DNA of 64,000 nt, from positions 124,001 through 188,000 of the forward strand of contig CAVRAP010000021.1 of assembly GCA_963718995.1 (NCBI GenBank). Reading direction: 5' to 3'. Position 1 is the first letter of the stretch, and each line of letters starts with the position of its first letter. Of the stretch, positions 1 to 8,739 are shown piece after piece. Origin of the DNA: UBA4744 sp963718995 (lineage in GTDB: Bacteria > Actinomycetota > Acidimicrobiia > Spongiisociales > UBA4744). The notes under the pieces were generated by a model that worked only from the letters and a program-made list of their open reading frames with translations, was not told where the DNA came from and made no database searches. Made by a program: the position numbers and the translations under genes.

Positions 1-2579
1 TCGCGGTCGGTGCAGTTCATCATCGGCTGATCGACGCCGGCCTGCGCCTCGATGCGTCGATCCTGGCCGTCTCGGCCGAACCGCGCGACGCCCATGATCT
101 TGCCACGCTGGTCGCGTTCGGCGCTTCGGCGGTGAACCCTTACCTCGCTATCGAATTGGTCCGCGCGTTGGCCGAGTCCGGCGAGATGGGCATCGGCCCG
201 GTAGCCGCACAAGAGAACTACCGCACGGCGCTTCAGGACGGTTTACTGAAGATCATGTCGAAGATGGGGATCTGCACGATCAGCTCGTATCGGGGGAGCG
301 AGCTGTTCGAATTGATCGGTCTCGACGAGGAGTTGAGCAGACTGGCATTTCGCTATGCCCCCCGGCGGGTCGGCGGCGTCGGAATGGAAAGAATCGCGGC
401 CGATGTGCTCGCCTGGCATGCCAAGTTCCTGGCAGGCAGTGAGGATCCCGGCGGTTTCTATAAGCATCGGCGGGGAGGCATCACCCACATAACCAGTCCG
501 TCGGTCGTTTTGGCTCTCCAGAAGGCTGTGCGCTCGGGCGAGCAGACCCAATGGAACGCCTATCGCACGGCCATCAACGACCGTCCGCCGAGTTTGATCC
601 GGGACTTATTGCGAGTGGCTTCCCGACAGCCGATTCCTTTGGAGGAGGTTGCTCCGGTCGACCACATCATGCGGCGTTTCGTCACGGCGGCCATGTCGCT
701 CGGGGCGTTGTCACGGGAGGCTCACGAGGCTCTTGCCGAGGCCATGTCGATGATCGGGGGTATGTCCAACTCGGGAGAAGGCGGCGAGGATCCGGGGCGC
801 TACGGGACACCTCGCAACTCCGAGATCAAGCAGATTGCCAGTGGTCGATTCGGGGTCACTCCTGCATATCTGGCCTCGGCCGAGGAGTTTCAGATCAAGA
901 TGGCTCAGGGCTCCAAACCGGGCGAGGGCGGTCAATTGCCGGGTCACAAGGTGACGGAGGAGATTGCCGTTCTGCGCCACACGGAACCTGGCGTGACCCT
1001 CATTTCCCCACCGCCGCACCACGACATCTATTCGATTGAGGACTTGGCTCAGCTCGTCTACGATCTCAAGTCGTTCAAGCCCTCGGCCCGGGTGTCGGTG
1101 AAGCTGGTCTCCGAACCCGGCGTCGGCACCGTCGCAGTCGGGGTGGCGAAGGCCAGGGCCGACGCCATCACGATCTCCGGGGCAGATGGCGGGACGGGAG
1201 CCTCGCCGCTCGTCAGTGTCAAACACGCCGGCTCCCCGTGGGAGATCGGTCTGGCCGAAGCCCATCAGGTTTTGGTAGCGAAGGGTCTCCGGAGCCGGGT
1301 CACGCTCGAGGCCGATGGCGGTTTGCGCACCGGATGGGATGTTGTCGTAGCCGCCCTGCTTGGTGCCGAACGATTCGGTTTCGGAACTCTGCCGTTGCTG
1401 GCTCTCGGCTGCAAGATGGTCCGCCAGTGTCATGAGAACACCTGTCCGGTGGGGATCGCAACGCAGGACGAGGATCTCCGTGCCAAGTTCACCGGTGCCC
1501 CCGAGCAGGTTGTGCAGCTGTTCACGTTGTTGGCAGAAGAGGTCCGGGAACACCTGGCAGCCCTCGGTGCTCGCACGCTCGATGAGATTATCGGTCACGC
1601 CGAGTTGCTCGAAGCTATCGATCCGACGCATCCGGTCGCGCGCGACCTCGAGCGACTGTTCGTCCGGGCCGACGACTTCACCAGGCACCCCGGATATCGA
1701 ACGGCACCCCGGCCGCGACTCTCGCGCCGTCTCGTCTCGGATACGGCCGCGGCGGTCGCCGATCGCGAACCGGTCGAGGTTGCGTATCCCATCACGAATT
1801 CCGATCGGGCTATTGGTACGACTTTGTCCGGGAGAATCACCCGGCGGCACGGATCCGCGGGACTGGTCGAAGGCACCATCCGGGTGCGGCTGGCGGGTAC
1901 AGCCGGGCAGAGCCTGGCTGCTTTCCTGGCCCCGGGGGTCTCCATCCATCTGGACGGACCCGCCAACGACTATGTCGGCAAAGGTATGGGCGGCGGCCGG
2001 GTGGTCATCGTCCCCAGGCTGAACGTGCCGGCGGGCGGTGACGATCCTCCGGTACCCCATGGGGCGGGTAATGCCGTCCTCTATGGAGCCACGGGGGGTT
2101 CGTTGTTCATTGCGGGATCGGTCGGCCAGAGGTTCGCCGTTCGCAACAGCGGCGCTGTGGCAGTTGTCGAGGGTTGCAGCGATCACGGCTGCGAGTACAT
2201 GACGAACGGATTGGTGGTTGTGCTGGGCCGGGTCGGGCGCAACTTCGGTGCCGGCATGACGGGTGGAAAAGCCTACGTGTGGGACCCCGACCGGGCTTTT
2301 CCGGTTGCTCTGGCCGACACAGCACCAACCCATCGACCGCCTGGTGAGTCGGAACAGCTCGAACTCCGGATGATCGTCGAACAGCATGCTTCCTTGACGG
2401 GAAGCTCGACGGCCAGGGCCGTACTCGATGGTTGGGAACGGGCCGTAGACGCCTTTTGGTTGCTATCACCGGGGCGGTCCGGCGATGCTGAGGCCACCCT
2501 TAGCGGTCCCGTCGTCGATCTGGGCCGCGATGCGCCGCTTGCCGGGCAATCCATGCAGGGCGCCGTCGACCTAAGCTAG
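1..2579 (+). CDS. gltB: Glutamate synthase large subunit, 3' part (start lies before the window)
   Basis: C-terminal 858 residues of the large subunit of glutamate synthase, which turns 2-oxoglutarate plus glutamine into two glutamates in the cytoplasm. The reading frame is open from base 3, and the residues before the first in-window GTG (132) already match the family, so the true start is upstream. The FMN/2-oxoglutarate-binding synthase domain is present (SNSGEGGEDPGRYG, then GADGGTGASPL). The [3Fe-4S] ligands follow as Cys-x5-Cys-x4-Cys, with codons at 1410, 1428 and 1443. The C-terminal GXGXG beta-helix domain follows (GKGMGGGRVVIVPR and later glycine-rich repeats). The missing part would be the N-terminal glutaminase domain and linker. 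No small subunit (gltD) follows; sufB is next, 58 bases on. Confidence 0.96.
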   Translation, partial: AVGAVHHRLIDAGLRLDASILAVSAEPRDAHDLATLVAFGASAVNPYLAIELVRALAESGEMGIGPVAAQENYRTALQDGLLKIMSKMGICTISSYRGSELFELIGLDEELSRLAFRYAPRRVGGVGMERIAADVLAWHAKFLAGSEDPGGFYKHRRGGITHITSPSVVLALQKAVRSGEQTQWNAYRTAINDRPPSLIRDLLRVASRQPIPLEEVAPVDHIMRRFVTAAMSLGALSREAHEALAEAMSMIGGMSNSGEGGEDPGRYGTPRNSEIKQIASGRFGVTPAYLASAEEFQIKMAQGSKPGEGGQLPGHKVTEEIAVLRHTEPGVTLISPPPHHDIYSIEDLAQLVYDLKSFKPSARVSVKLVSEPGVGTVAVGVAKARADAITISGADGGTGASPLVSVKHAGSPWEIGLAEAHQVLVAKGLRSRVTLEADGGLRTGWDVVVAALLGAERFGFGTLPLLALGCKMVRQCHENTCPVGIATQDEDLRAKFTGAPEQVVQLFTLLAEEVREHLAALGARTLDEIIGHAELLEAIDPTHPVARDLERLFVRADDFTRHPGYRTAPRPRLSRRLVSDTAAAVADREPVEVAYPITNSDRAIGTTLSGRITRRHGSAGLVEGTIRVRLAGTAGQSLAAFLAPGVSIHLDGPANDYVGKGMGGGRVVIVPRLNVPAGGDDPPVPHGAGNAVLYGATGGSLFIAGSVGQRFAVRNSGAVAVVEGCSDHGCEYMTNGLVVVLGRVGRNFGAGMTGGKAYVWDPDRAFPVALADTAPTHRPPGESEQLELRMIVEQHASLTGSSTARAVLDGWERAVDAFWLLSPGRSGDAEATLSGPVVDLGRDAPLAGQSMQGAVDLS

Positions 2580-2593
2580 AAAACCGGCGCTGG

Positions 2594-2599
2594 TAGTAT
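2594..2599 (+). promoter_or_regulatory. Candidate -10 box ahead of sufB
   Basis: TAGTAT between gltB and sufB, about 40 bases before the sufB start, fits the actinobacterial TANNNT -10 pattern. No convincing -35 box is seen. This is inference from pattern only. Confidence 0.3.
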
Positions 2600-2637
2600 T
2601 CCCTATCTCCGTAGTGCAAATTGGGGTGAGCAAGGAC

Positions 2638-4047
2638 ATGGCCACAGTCGACATTGATCTAGGTGCCTACAAGCTGGGCTGGAGCGACAAGGAAGACTAT
2701 GTCTTCAAGCCCGAAAAGGGTCTGAATGAAGACATCATCCGCCAGATGTCGCAGATGAAGGGCGAGCCGGACTGGATGCTCGAATTCAGGCTCAAGTCCT
2801 ACAAACGGTGGCTACGCAAGCCCATCCCGCAGTGGGGCGGGGGCGGACTGCTCAACGAGATCGACTTCGATGACATCTACTACTACATCAAGCCGATGGA
2901 GGGCCAGGCCAAGGATTGGGACATGGTGCCCGATTCGATCAAGGAAACCTACGAGAAGCTGGGTATCCCGCAAGCGGAGCGCAAGTACTTGGCCGGGGTG
3001 ACGGCGCAGTACGAGTCAGAGGTCGTCTATCACAAGAACCGCGAGGACCTCGAGCAGTTGGGCGTGCTGTTCACGGACATGGACACGGCCGTGCGGGAGT
3101 ATCCCGACATTGTCAAGGAGTACTTCGGGACCATCATTCCGCCGAATGACAACAAGTTTGCTGCCCTCAACTCAGCGGTGTGGTCGGGTGGCTCATTCAT
3201 ATACGTTCCGCCCGGCGTGCACCTCGACCAGCCTCTCCAGGCATACTTCCGGATCAATGCCGAGAACATGGGACAGTTCGAGCGGACCTTGATCATCGTC
3301 GACGAGGGCGCCTACTGCCATTACGTCGAGGGTTGTTCTGCACCCGTCTACTCAACCGACTCGCTCCACTCTGCCGTGGTTGAGATCGTGATCAAGAAGG
3401 GTGGACGCTGCCGGTACACGACCATCCAGAACTGGTCGAACAATGTGTACAACCTGGTCACCAAGCGGGCGGCCGCTTACGAGAACGCCACGATGGAGTG
3501 GGTGGACGGAAACCTGGGGTCGAAGCTCACGATGAAGTACCCGGCTGTATGGCTGCTCGAGCCTGGAGCTCACGGGGAGGTACTGTCGATCGCGTTTGCC
3601 GGACCGGGCCAGCACCAGGACGCTGGAGCCAAGATTGTGCACGCCGCGTCTGATACGACCTCGACCATCACTTCGAAGTCGATCTCCCGTGGGGGCGGCC
3701 GGGCCGGCTACCGCGGCCTCATTCGGGTGGAGCCGGGCGCCGAGAGAACCAAGTCGTTCGTGCGGTGCGATGCGCTCATACTCGACGACCATTCTCGCTC
3801 GGATACCTATCCGTATATGGAAATCGAGGAAGCCGACGCTCAGATCGGTCATGAGGCAACCGTCTCCAAGGTTGGGGAGGATCAGCTGTTCTACCTGATG
3901 AGTCGCGGACTGAGCGAAGAGGAAGCAACCTCGATGATTGTGGCCGGCTTCATCGAACCCATCGTCAAGGAACTGCCGATGGAGTACGCCGTCGAGATGA
4001 ACCGGTTGATCGAGCTCAACATGGTGGAGGCCGGCGCCATCGGATAG
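2638..4047 (+). CDS. sufB: Fe-S cluster assembly protein SufB
   Basis: SufB, core scaffold subunit of the SufBCD complex that builds Fe-S clusters. 469 residues, normal for the family. Family hallmarks: KEDYVFKPEKGLNE and MKGEPDWMLEFRLKSY near the start, the beta-helix core, and the conserved C-terminal region (SKVGEDQLFYLMSRGLSEEEA, FIEPIVKELPMEYAVEMNRL). The ATG at 2638 has aagga just upstream; GTG codons at 2614 and 2626 are in frame and would add 8 or 4 residues. In most actinobacteria sufD follows at once; here sufD is 10 kb downstream and an SDR gene follows instead. Identity is secure, only the start is uncertain. Confidence 0.95.
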   Translation: MATVDIDLGAYKLGWSDKEDYVFKPEKGLNEDIIRQMSQMKGEPDWMLEFRLKSYKRWLRKPIPQWGGGGLLNEIDFDDIYYYIKPMEGQAKDWDMVPDSIKETYEKLGIPQAERKYLAGVTAQYESEVVYHKNREDLEQLGVLFTDMDTAVREYPDIVKEYFGTIIPPNDNKFAALNSAVWSGGSFIYVPPGVHLDQPLQAYFRINAENMGQFERTLIIVDEGAYCHYVEGCSAPVYSTDSLHSAVVEIVIKKGGRCRYTTIQNWSNNVYNLVTKRAAAYENATMEWVDGNLGSKLTMKYPAVWLLEPGAHGEVLSIAFAGPGQHQDAGAKIVHAASDTTSTITSKSISRGGGRAGYRGLIRVEPGAERTKSFVRCDALILDDHSRSDTYPYMEIEEADAQIGHEATVSKVGEDQLFYLMSRGLSEEEATSMIVAGFIEPIVKELPMEYAVEMNRLIELNMVEAGAIG

Positions 4048-4116
4048 GGCGGCGAGAACCAGATCCGCGGTCCCCGTCATCGCGGGAGTGCGGCAATCGT
4101 CGTCCGGAGCCTGCCC

Positions 4117-4122
4117 TAGAGT
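4117..4122 (+). promoter_or_regulatory. Candidate -10 box of the SDR gene
   Basis: TAGAGT, 26 bases before the SDR start, leaves room for the cggagg Shine-Dalgarno sequence. It suggests this gene has its own transcript rather than depending on sufB. Pattern-based only. Confidence 0.3.
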
Positions 4123-4148
4123 TCCCTGCGCACCTAACACGGAGGATC

Positions 4149-4853
4149 ATGAGCGATAAGAGGGCGGCGATCGTAACGGCAGCAGGCAAGGGTATGGGTG
4201 CCGCGATTGCCCGCGAATTGGCGGCCGAAGGTTACGCCGTTTCTCTGCTTTCGGTTTCAGAGGCAGCCGTCGAACTGGCCAAAGAGCTGGGCGGGATCGG
4301 AATGAGCGGATCGGTAACGAATCCTGCCGATCTGGCCACCCTGGTGCAGCGGACCACCGACGCCTTCGGCCGGATCGATGCGGTTGTCAACAACACCGGA
4401 CATCCACCCAAGGGGCCGCTGCTCGAGATCTCCGACGAACAGTGGCATGCCGGGCTCGACCTGGCGGTGCTCAACGTGGTGCGTATGGCCCGGCTGGTGA
4501 CTCCCATCATGCAAGCTGCTGGGGGCGGAGCCATCGTCAACATCTCGACTTTTGCCGCTTATGAGCCGGATGCCGGTTTCCCCGTCTCGGCCAGCCTTCG
4601 GGCCGCCCTGGGGAGCTTCGCCAAGCTCTACGCCGATACCTACGCCGCCGAGGGTATCCGTATGAACAACGTCCTGCCCGGTTTCGTCGAGAGCTATCCG
4701 GTTGACGAGAACACCGTGGCGCGGATCCCCATGGGCCGCGCCGGCACGGTTGAGGAGATCGCCAAGACGGTCGCGTTTCTTCTGTCGGAAGGAGCCGGAT
4801 ACATAACGGGGCAAAACCTCAAGGTCGACGGGGGCATCACCCGCTCGGTGTAG
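4149..4853 (+). CDS. Short-chain dehydrogenase/reductase family protein lacking the catalytic Tyr/Lys
   Basis: 234-residue Rossmann-fold SDR protein with a cggagg Shine-Dalgarno sequence before ATG. The nucleotide-binding loop is TAAGKGMG (a TGxxxGxG variant), NNTG follows strand 4, and the end has the SDR closing pattern GYITGQNLKVDGGITRSV. The serine region is present (IVNISTFAAYE). At the place of the catalytic YxxxK the sequence reads VSASLRAAL, with Val for Tyr and Leu for Lys. It therefore belongs to a divergent SDR branch that may not catalyse the usual carbonyl reduction. No substrate can be inferred; the neighbours (sufB, then a gene-poor stretch) give no pathway. Confidence 0.85.
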   Translation: MSDKRAAIVTAAGKGMGAAIARELAAEGYAVSLLSVSEAAVELAKELGGIGMSGSVTNPADLATLVQRTTDAFGRIDAVVNNTGHPPKGPLLEISDEQWHAGLDLAVLNVVRMARLVTPIMQAAGGGAIVNISTFAAYEPDAGFPVSASLRAALGSFAKLYADTYAAEGIRMNNVLPGFVESYPVDENTVARIPMGRAGTVEEIAKTVAFLLSEGAGYITGQNLKVDGGITRSV

Positions 4854-5254
4854 CGAGCCCCTGACATTCGGTGGCGTCGCCACCGGTTCCGGTACCGAGC
4901 GCATATGTGCCGTTCGGCTCCCTGTCGTACCCGACGATCCCAACGGTCTGCAAGAGGCCAGCAGCTTGATGGTCGATAAATCGGTCACTCCGACAGGGGA
5001 ACCTCTAACCCGCTTCTTGAAGTGCCGATCAAGTGCACCCCTAATCGGAGCCTTCTTTGACGGGAGCCGAGCGATATGCGCTGATTCGGTGGGCTATCAG
5101 TTGTTCCAGATCCGGCAGATGAGGTGCAAAGCGCCGCGACGATCGGTGTTCGCTGCGAGCGGGAGTAGCTCACGATGTGCCGATCGGGGACAGGTGGGCG
5201 TTGCGTTTGTTATGGCTCGATATTTGGTGATCGGGGTGGATCATCGATAATGAG
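4854..5254. other. Intergenic stretch of about 400 bases without a supported gene
   Basis: An open frame exists on the plus strand (4966-5250, 94 codons), but it has no ribosome-binding site, no recognisable family and a composition expected by chance. I see no tRNA, repeat or clear terminator. It marks the start of the accessory stretch up to about 9.8 kb. Confidence 0.5.
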
Positions 5255-6307
5255 TTGATGCTGCCCTTTGGACCTTTGTTCGCAACGGATTTGCCGGTGG
5301 TTGAGATGGAGAGGCTGGGCGGGACCGGCGCAGCAGAGGATGCTGAAGCTAAGCGGACGTGGGATCACACTCGCCGTCGTTTCCTTCGGTGGGAGCCCGA
5401 ACGGGTGACTCCTCTTTCGGAGGATCTCAGCCCGCAGAATGGGCAACCTACATCCGGAGGTCTACCTCTTGGTGGCTGGCTGGCTGCATCCGAGGACTGC
5501 AAGGCGGTAGCAGCACTCACCCTCGATAGATTGACCACCGCCTGCGACGGAACGCAGACCTTTTCGTTGCCGTGTCTCCCGGGATGGCATGGCCGGGACG
5601 TGGTAGGAGCGGTGGCTTTCCCGTGGGGGGATCGTCGCGCTGTGGCGATCGTACCGACCGAGGATCCGACCGCCTATCGGATGCTGATCATCGACGCCGG
5701 CGCCGGCGAGGTTCACCACGAGCTGGTGTTGGACAGCGACCATCCGGCCGTTTTCACGATCTACGGCCATCCAACCGGTGAGGGATTCGTCGTCGATGCT
5801 GGTCGGGGACAGGATGGAACCGATCTGTGGTCCGTGCAAGTATCCGAGGATCAGGTCACCGTGACTTCCTCCGACACTTGGCAGAGGGTCTTCGCCGATT
5901 TCTCACCGGACGGGACCGAGATCCTGACTACGCCCCACTATGGAGATGACCTCGAAGTCTTCTCGTGGCCCAACTGGACGCCACAAGCAGTCTTGTCCGG
6001 AGAGGTGGTCTTTGCGATGGAAGGCAACTATCCGGCGGATCGTTTCGACTACTTCGCCGTCTACCTGACGTCGCGCAGCATCCTCGCCAAGTCCACCGAA
6101 TACGGTGGGATGGTCGTCGTCGACCGACAATCTGGCAGCCCCACCCACCGGCTTTCACTGCCCGGTCTGGAAGCGGACGAGGATGGCGCCACTCCAATCC
6201 AGTCATTCACACTGATCGGTCGCGCGCATCTCCTCACATGGTCACGGAAACAAGGTGTATCAACAATGGACATCTGGTCACTGCCTGAACCCTTTCATCG
6301 CGCATAG
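5255..6307 (+). CDS. Hypothetical protein, possible beta-propeller fold
   Basis: 350 residues, start TTG at 5255 or ATG at 5258. I do not recognise the family. The sequence is rich in short beta-strand-like segments separated by acidic turns, e.g. FADFSPDGTEILTTPHYG, which resembles one blade of a WD40/TolB-like propeller, followed by WSLPEP near the end. There is no signal peptide and no membrane segment, so it is probably cytoplasmic. It stands alone: an empty 400-base region precedes it and a convergent hydrolase gene follows past an inverted repeat. The reading frame is long and in normal codon use, so it is likely a real gene. Confidence 0.65.
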   Translation: MMLPFGPLFATDLPVVEMERLGGTGAAEDAEAKRTWDHTRRRFLRWEPERVTPLSEDLSPQNGQPTSGGLPLGGWLAASEDCKAVAALTLDRLTTACDGTQTFSLPCLPGWHGRDVVGAVAFPWGDRRAVAIVPTEDPTAYRMLIIDAGAGEVHHELVLDSDHPAVFTIYGHPTGEGFVVDAGRGQDGTDLWSVQVSEDQVTVTSSDTWQRVFADFSPDGTEILTTPHYGDDLEVFSWPNWTPQAVLSGEVVFAMEGNYPADRFDYFAVYLTSRSILAKSTEYGGMVVVDRQSGSPTHRLSLPGLEADEDGATPIQSFTLIGRAHLLTWSRKQGVSTMDIWSLPEPFHRA

Positions 6308-6320
6308 TCAGCTTCGTCGG

Positions 6321-6354
6321 GCCCATAACCCACTCAATACGTGCCATTATGGGC
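6321..6354. terminator. Inverted repeat between convergent genes, candidate bidirectional terminator
   Basis: GCCCATAA at 6321-6328 pairs perfectly with TTATGGGC at 6347-6354 across an 18-base loop, between the ends of two convergent genes (6307 and 6390). There is no T-run, so it could be a Rho-independent-like hairpin of weak type or simply a stabilising 3' stem. Confidence 0.45.
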
Positions 6355-6389
6355 GGGTCTATGGCGATCCAGCTTGTGTGTGGATATTG

Positions 6390-7202
6390 CTATTTGGCGG
6401 CGTCGATTGCGTCGATGGTTAGCTGAACAACCTCGTGTCCTACCGGGTCGTCGGGCCGCTCGACCCAGTCACCGTTGATCACTTCGTAGAAGACAACGTT
6501 CGCATGGTCCCCGTCGTCGATCTCGTGAAGGACGGTGTTGTAGCCGACGGATTGAAGCTTCTCGGTTGCGTCCTGGGACTGCCAAAGTTCACATACGTCG
6601 TCGTCAGACCCCGCAATAACTACGAGATCCGCGTCGAGGTGCGAGTATCCAGCGGTGTCAAACGGGTACCGGCCTCCGTCTGGGCTCTCGTAGTAGCAGG
6701 CTGTCACTGACACGATCACATCTGGACGAGGGGCACCGTCGAAGCACTGGTCATAGGTACCTCCCGGACCGTAGACGGCTTCGGTCAGTCCGCCCAGGAT
6801 CGCCATCTGGCCTCCAAATGAATGTCCAAGAACGGTGATCGGTTGATCGAGATCCCCGCCGTGGTCTTCGGCAATGCTCAGGCCGTAGCGATATGCACAT
6901 TCGAGGTCTTGTTCGATGTGCTGGGATTCTGTCGATCGGTAGCTTGGCGAGAAGACCAGCATCCCGTGACTTGCCAGGTTCTCTGCGGTGGTCGCCAGAC
7001 CGTCACCCGTGCCCCCCTGACCGTGGTAGGTGAACACGACTGGCCATGGACCTTCACTGTCGGGTGCGAACACCCAAATGTCCTGAGTCGTCTCATGGGA
7101 TACCACAGTTGTCGTCACTTCATAGGTTGTGGGGCCACTGGAGCATCCTGCGATGAGCAGTATTGTTACAAGGATTGAGAGGTTTCGGGTTACGTTACGC
7201 AT
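6390..7202 (-). CDS. Secreted lipoprotein, alpha/beta-hydrolase (esterase-like)
   Basis: 270-residue lipoprotein. ATG at 7202 is chosen over upstream in-frame codons because gaggagg lies just before it and because it gives a clean signal peptide: MRN, a hydrophobic stretch, then lipobox IAGC with Cys about residue 19. The mature part is an alpha/beta-hydrolase: oxyanion region YHGQGGTGDG, nucleophile elbow VLGHSFGGQ (Ser), acid region IAGSDDDVC and a late His in DGDHANVVF. The fold resembles dienelactone-hydrolase and polyester-hydrolase relatives; the substrate is unknown. It is divergent from a GntR-LacI regulator with an AT-rich palindrome between them, so ligand-controlled expression is likely. 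Confidence 0.82.
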   Translation of the reverse strand: MRNVTRNLSILVTILLIAGCSSGPTTYEVTTTVVSHETTQDIWVFAPDSEGPWPVVFTYHGQGGTGDGLATTAENLASHGMLVFSPSYRSTESQHIEQDLECAYRYGLSIAEDHGGDLDQPITVLGHSFGGQMAILGGLTEAVYGPGGTYDQCFDGAPRPDVIVSVTACYYESPDGGRYPFDTAGYSHLDADLVVIAGSDDDVCELWQSQDATEKLQSVGYNTVLHEIDDGDHANVVFYEVINGDWVERPDDPVGHEVVQLTIDAIDAAK

Positions 7203-7304
7203 CAGTCCTCCTCGGGACCCGATGGCGCTCTTCGCTGTGGTCTTGTGGGAGCCCGATGCGCCGACTCTGCGGCGGTCCCACGATCTTGGACTGTCGGCGT
7301 CATA

Positions 7305-7323
7305 CATATATAGTTATATATAA
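7305..7323. promoter_or_regulatory. AT-rich palindrome, candidate operator of the adjacent GntR-LacI regulator
   Basis: TATATA-GT-TATATA (7307-7320) stands out in a roughly 60% GC region and lies 16 bases before the regulator start, inside the divergent intergenic region shared with the lipoprotein hydrolase. A symmetrical site here suits a dimeric GntR-type repressor controlling itself and the hydrolase. The same bases could also be the -10 region of one or both promoters. Confidence 0.45.
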
Positions 7324-7338
7324 ACCTAGAGAGGTTGT

Positions 7339-8460
7339 ATGTCAAGAGATCTCCCGATTGCCGTCGATACTCAGGCAGAGTTGTCGATCGCTGCCCAGAT
7401 CAGCCAACAGATCGGTTGGCTCATTGCTGCGGGAACCATTGAGGCAGGGGACGACTTGCCATCGATCCAAGAGATGGCAGATCACCTCAAGGTCAATGTC
7501 CACACCGTAAGGGCTGGGTATCAGCGGCTCGAAGCTCAGGGATTCGTGTCTCTCGCCCGGGGCCGGAAGGCGCACGTGCTCGGATTCGATCGAACACGAC
7601 ATGCTGCAACGGCCTCACGGGTCCCCTCGCACACCGTTGGAGTTGTGATCCCCGAATTCGTCCAGCTCTACCGACCGATGCTCGCAGCCATCGAAGCAGC
7701 CGCTTCACGACGCCCATCGTTAGTGTTCGTAGCCACTGCCCACGAGAACCCTGACACCACCCTCTCCTACATCGACCGACTCATCTCCCAGGACGTGGAC
7801 GGGATCATCATCGCTTCACCGCTCATTGACCCTGAGACTGACTTCCCGGAGAATGGCCCGCCGATCGTCTACATTGACTCACCTGGTTCCCCCGGGATAT
7901 CAATCGAGTTTGACCTCGAACGGTCACAATACCTGGCAACTCGCCACCTTATCGAGCACGGACACACGACCATCGGGTACATCACCCCACCTGTCGGACT
8001 GAGGAACATTGCTGCAAAACTGCAGGGCCACAATCGCGCTCTCAGCGAAGCCGGGATCGAACACTCAGGTCGCCACACGGTCGAAACCGATGGCTTCGCC
8101 ATAGCCGCAGGTAAGACAGCGGCGCACCGACTCCTTACGATGACCCGTCCACCTACCGCGATCACCACGACCTCCGACGCCCTAGCGGTCGGCGCCTACC
8201 AAGCAGCCACCGATCTCGGGGTTCACATCCCGACCGAACTCGCGATCACAAGCAACGACAATTCCGAGCTCGCGACCGTCGTCAACCCCGAACTCACCAC
8301 GGTCACCGCACCAGTTGAGCGGGCCGGACATCTTGCCACCCAAGCGATACACGACACACTTGACAACAAACACTTCCCCCACCGCACCGTGCTCGACGTA
8401 GAACTCGTCATACGAGCCAGCTGCGGTTGCCAAACCGCAGCTGGCCGAAAGGGCACCTGA
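7339..8460 (+). CDS. AraR-type transcriptional regulator (GntR winged helix plus LacI-type sensor)
   Basis: 373 residues in two parts. Residues about 1-75 form a GntR winged helix (QISQQIGWLIAAGTIEAGDD, LPSIQEMADHLKVNVHTVRA, GYQRLEAQGFVSLARG). Residues about 95-365 form a LacI/GalR periplasmic-binding-like sensor (HTVGVVIPEF, DVDGIIIASP, ATRHLIEHGHTTIGYITPP, ATDLGVHIPTELAITSNDN). The known model for this architecture is AraR of Bacillus, which releases DNA on binding a sugar. Its position divergent from the lipoprotein hydrolase suggests that it controls that gene in response to a small, perhaps sugar-like, molecule. The ligand cannot be read from the sequence. Confidence 0.88.
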   Translation: MSRDLPIAVDTQAELSIAAQISQQIGWLIAAGTIEAGDDLPSIQEMADHLKVNVHTVRAGYQRLEAQGFVSLARGRKAHVLGFDRTRHAATASRVPSHTVGVVIPEFVQLYRPMLAAIEAAASRRPSLVFVATAHENPDTTLSYIDRLISQDVDGIIIASPLIDPETDFPENGPPIVYIDSPGSPGISIEFDLERSQYLATRHLIEHGHTTIGYITPPVGLRNIAAKLQGHNRALSEAGIEHSGRHTVETDGFAIAAGKTAAHRLLTMTRPPTAITTTSDALAVGAYQAATDLGVHIPTELAITSNDNSELATVVNPELTTVTAPVERAGHLATQAIHDTLDNKHFPHRTVLDVELVIRASCGCQTAAGRKGT

Positions 8461-8739
8461 ACCCCCGCCCATAACCGGCCTCTTGTTAGAACTGGACGTG
8501 ATTCGGGGGCTCGGCGAGTCTTCGGGTTGAGGTCCTGGATGGCTCGCGCTCGTGAACCGGCTGCCCATTCCGTGTTCGGGTTGTGGCTCTTGAATGGCTG
8601 GCGGCCTGGACCTCGGATGGGGTGTGGCTGAAGAGAGGTTTGCTCTGCTTGAAGAGGCATTGCCCGTCCTGTCCACTGTCAGGAATACGGCGAGGACGAG
8701 GAGAAGGCAATGACTGAGATGGGTTATCGGTCTCGATCC

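Noticed and set aside
711..2387. Long minus-strand frame (558 codons) opposite glutamate synthase
   Set aside because: It is the shadow of gltB in a GC-rich genome; the plus strand encodes a fully conserved protein.
4966..5250. 94-codon open frame on the plus strand after the SDR gene
   Set aside because: No Shine-Dalgarno sequence, no family resemblance, Ser/Arg-rich composition expected from a chance frame in GC-rich DNA.
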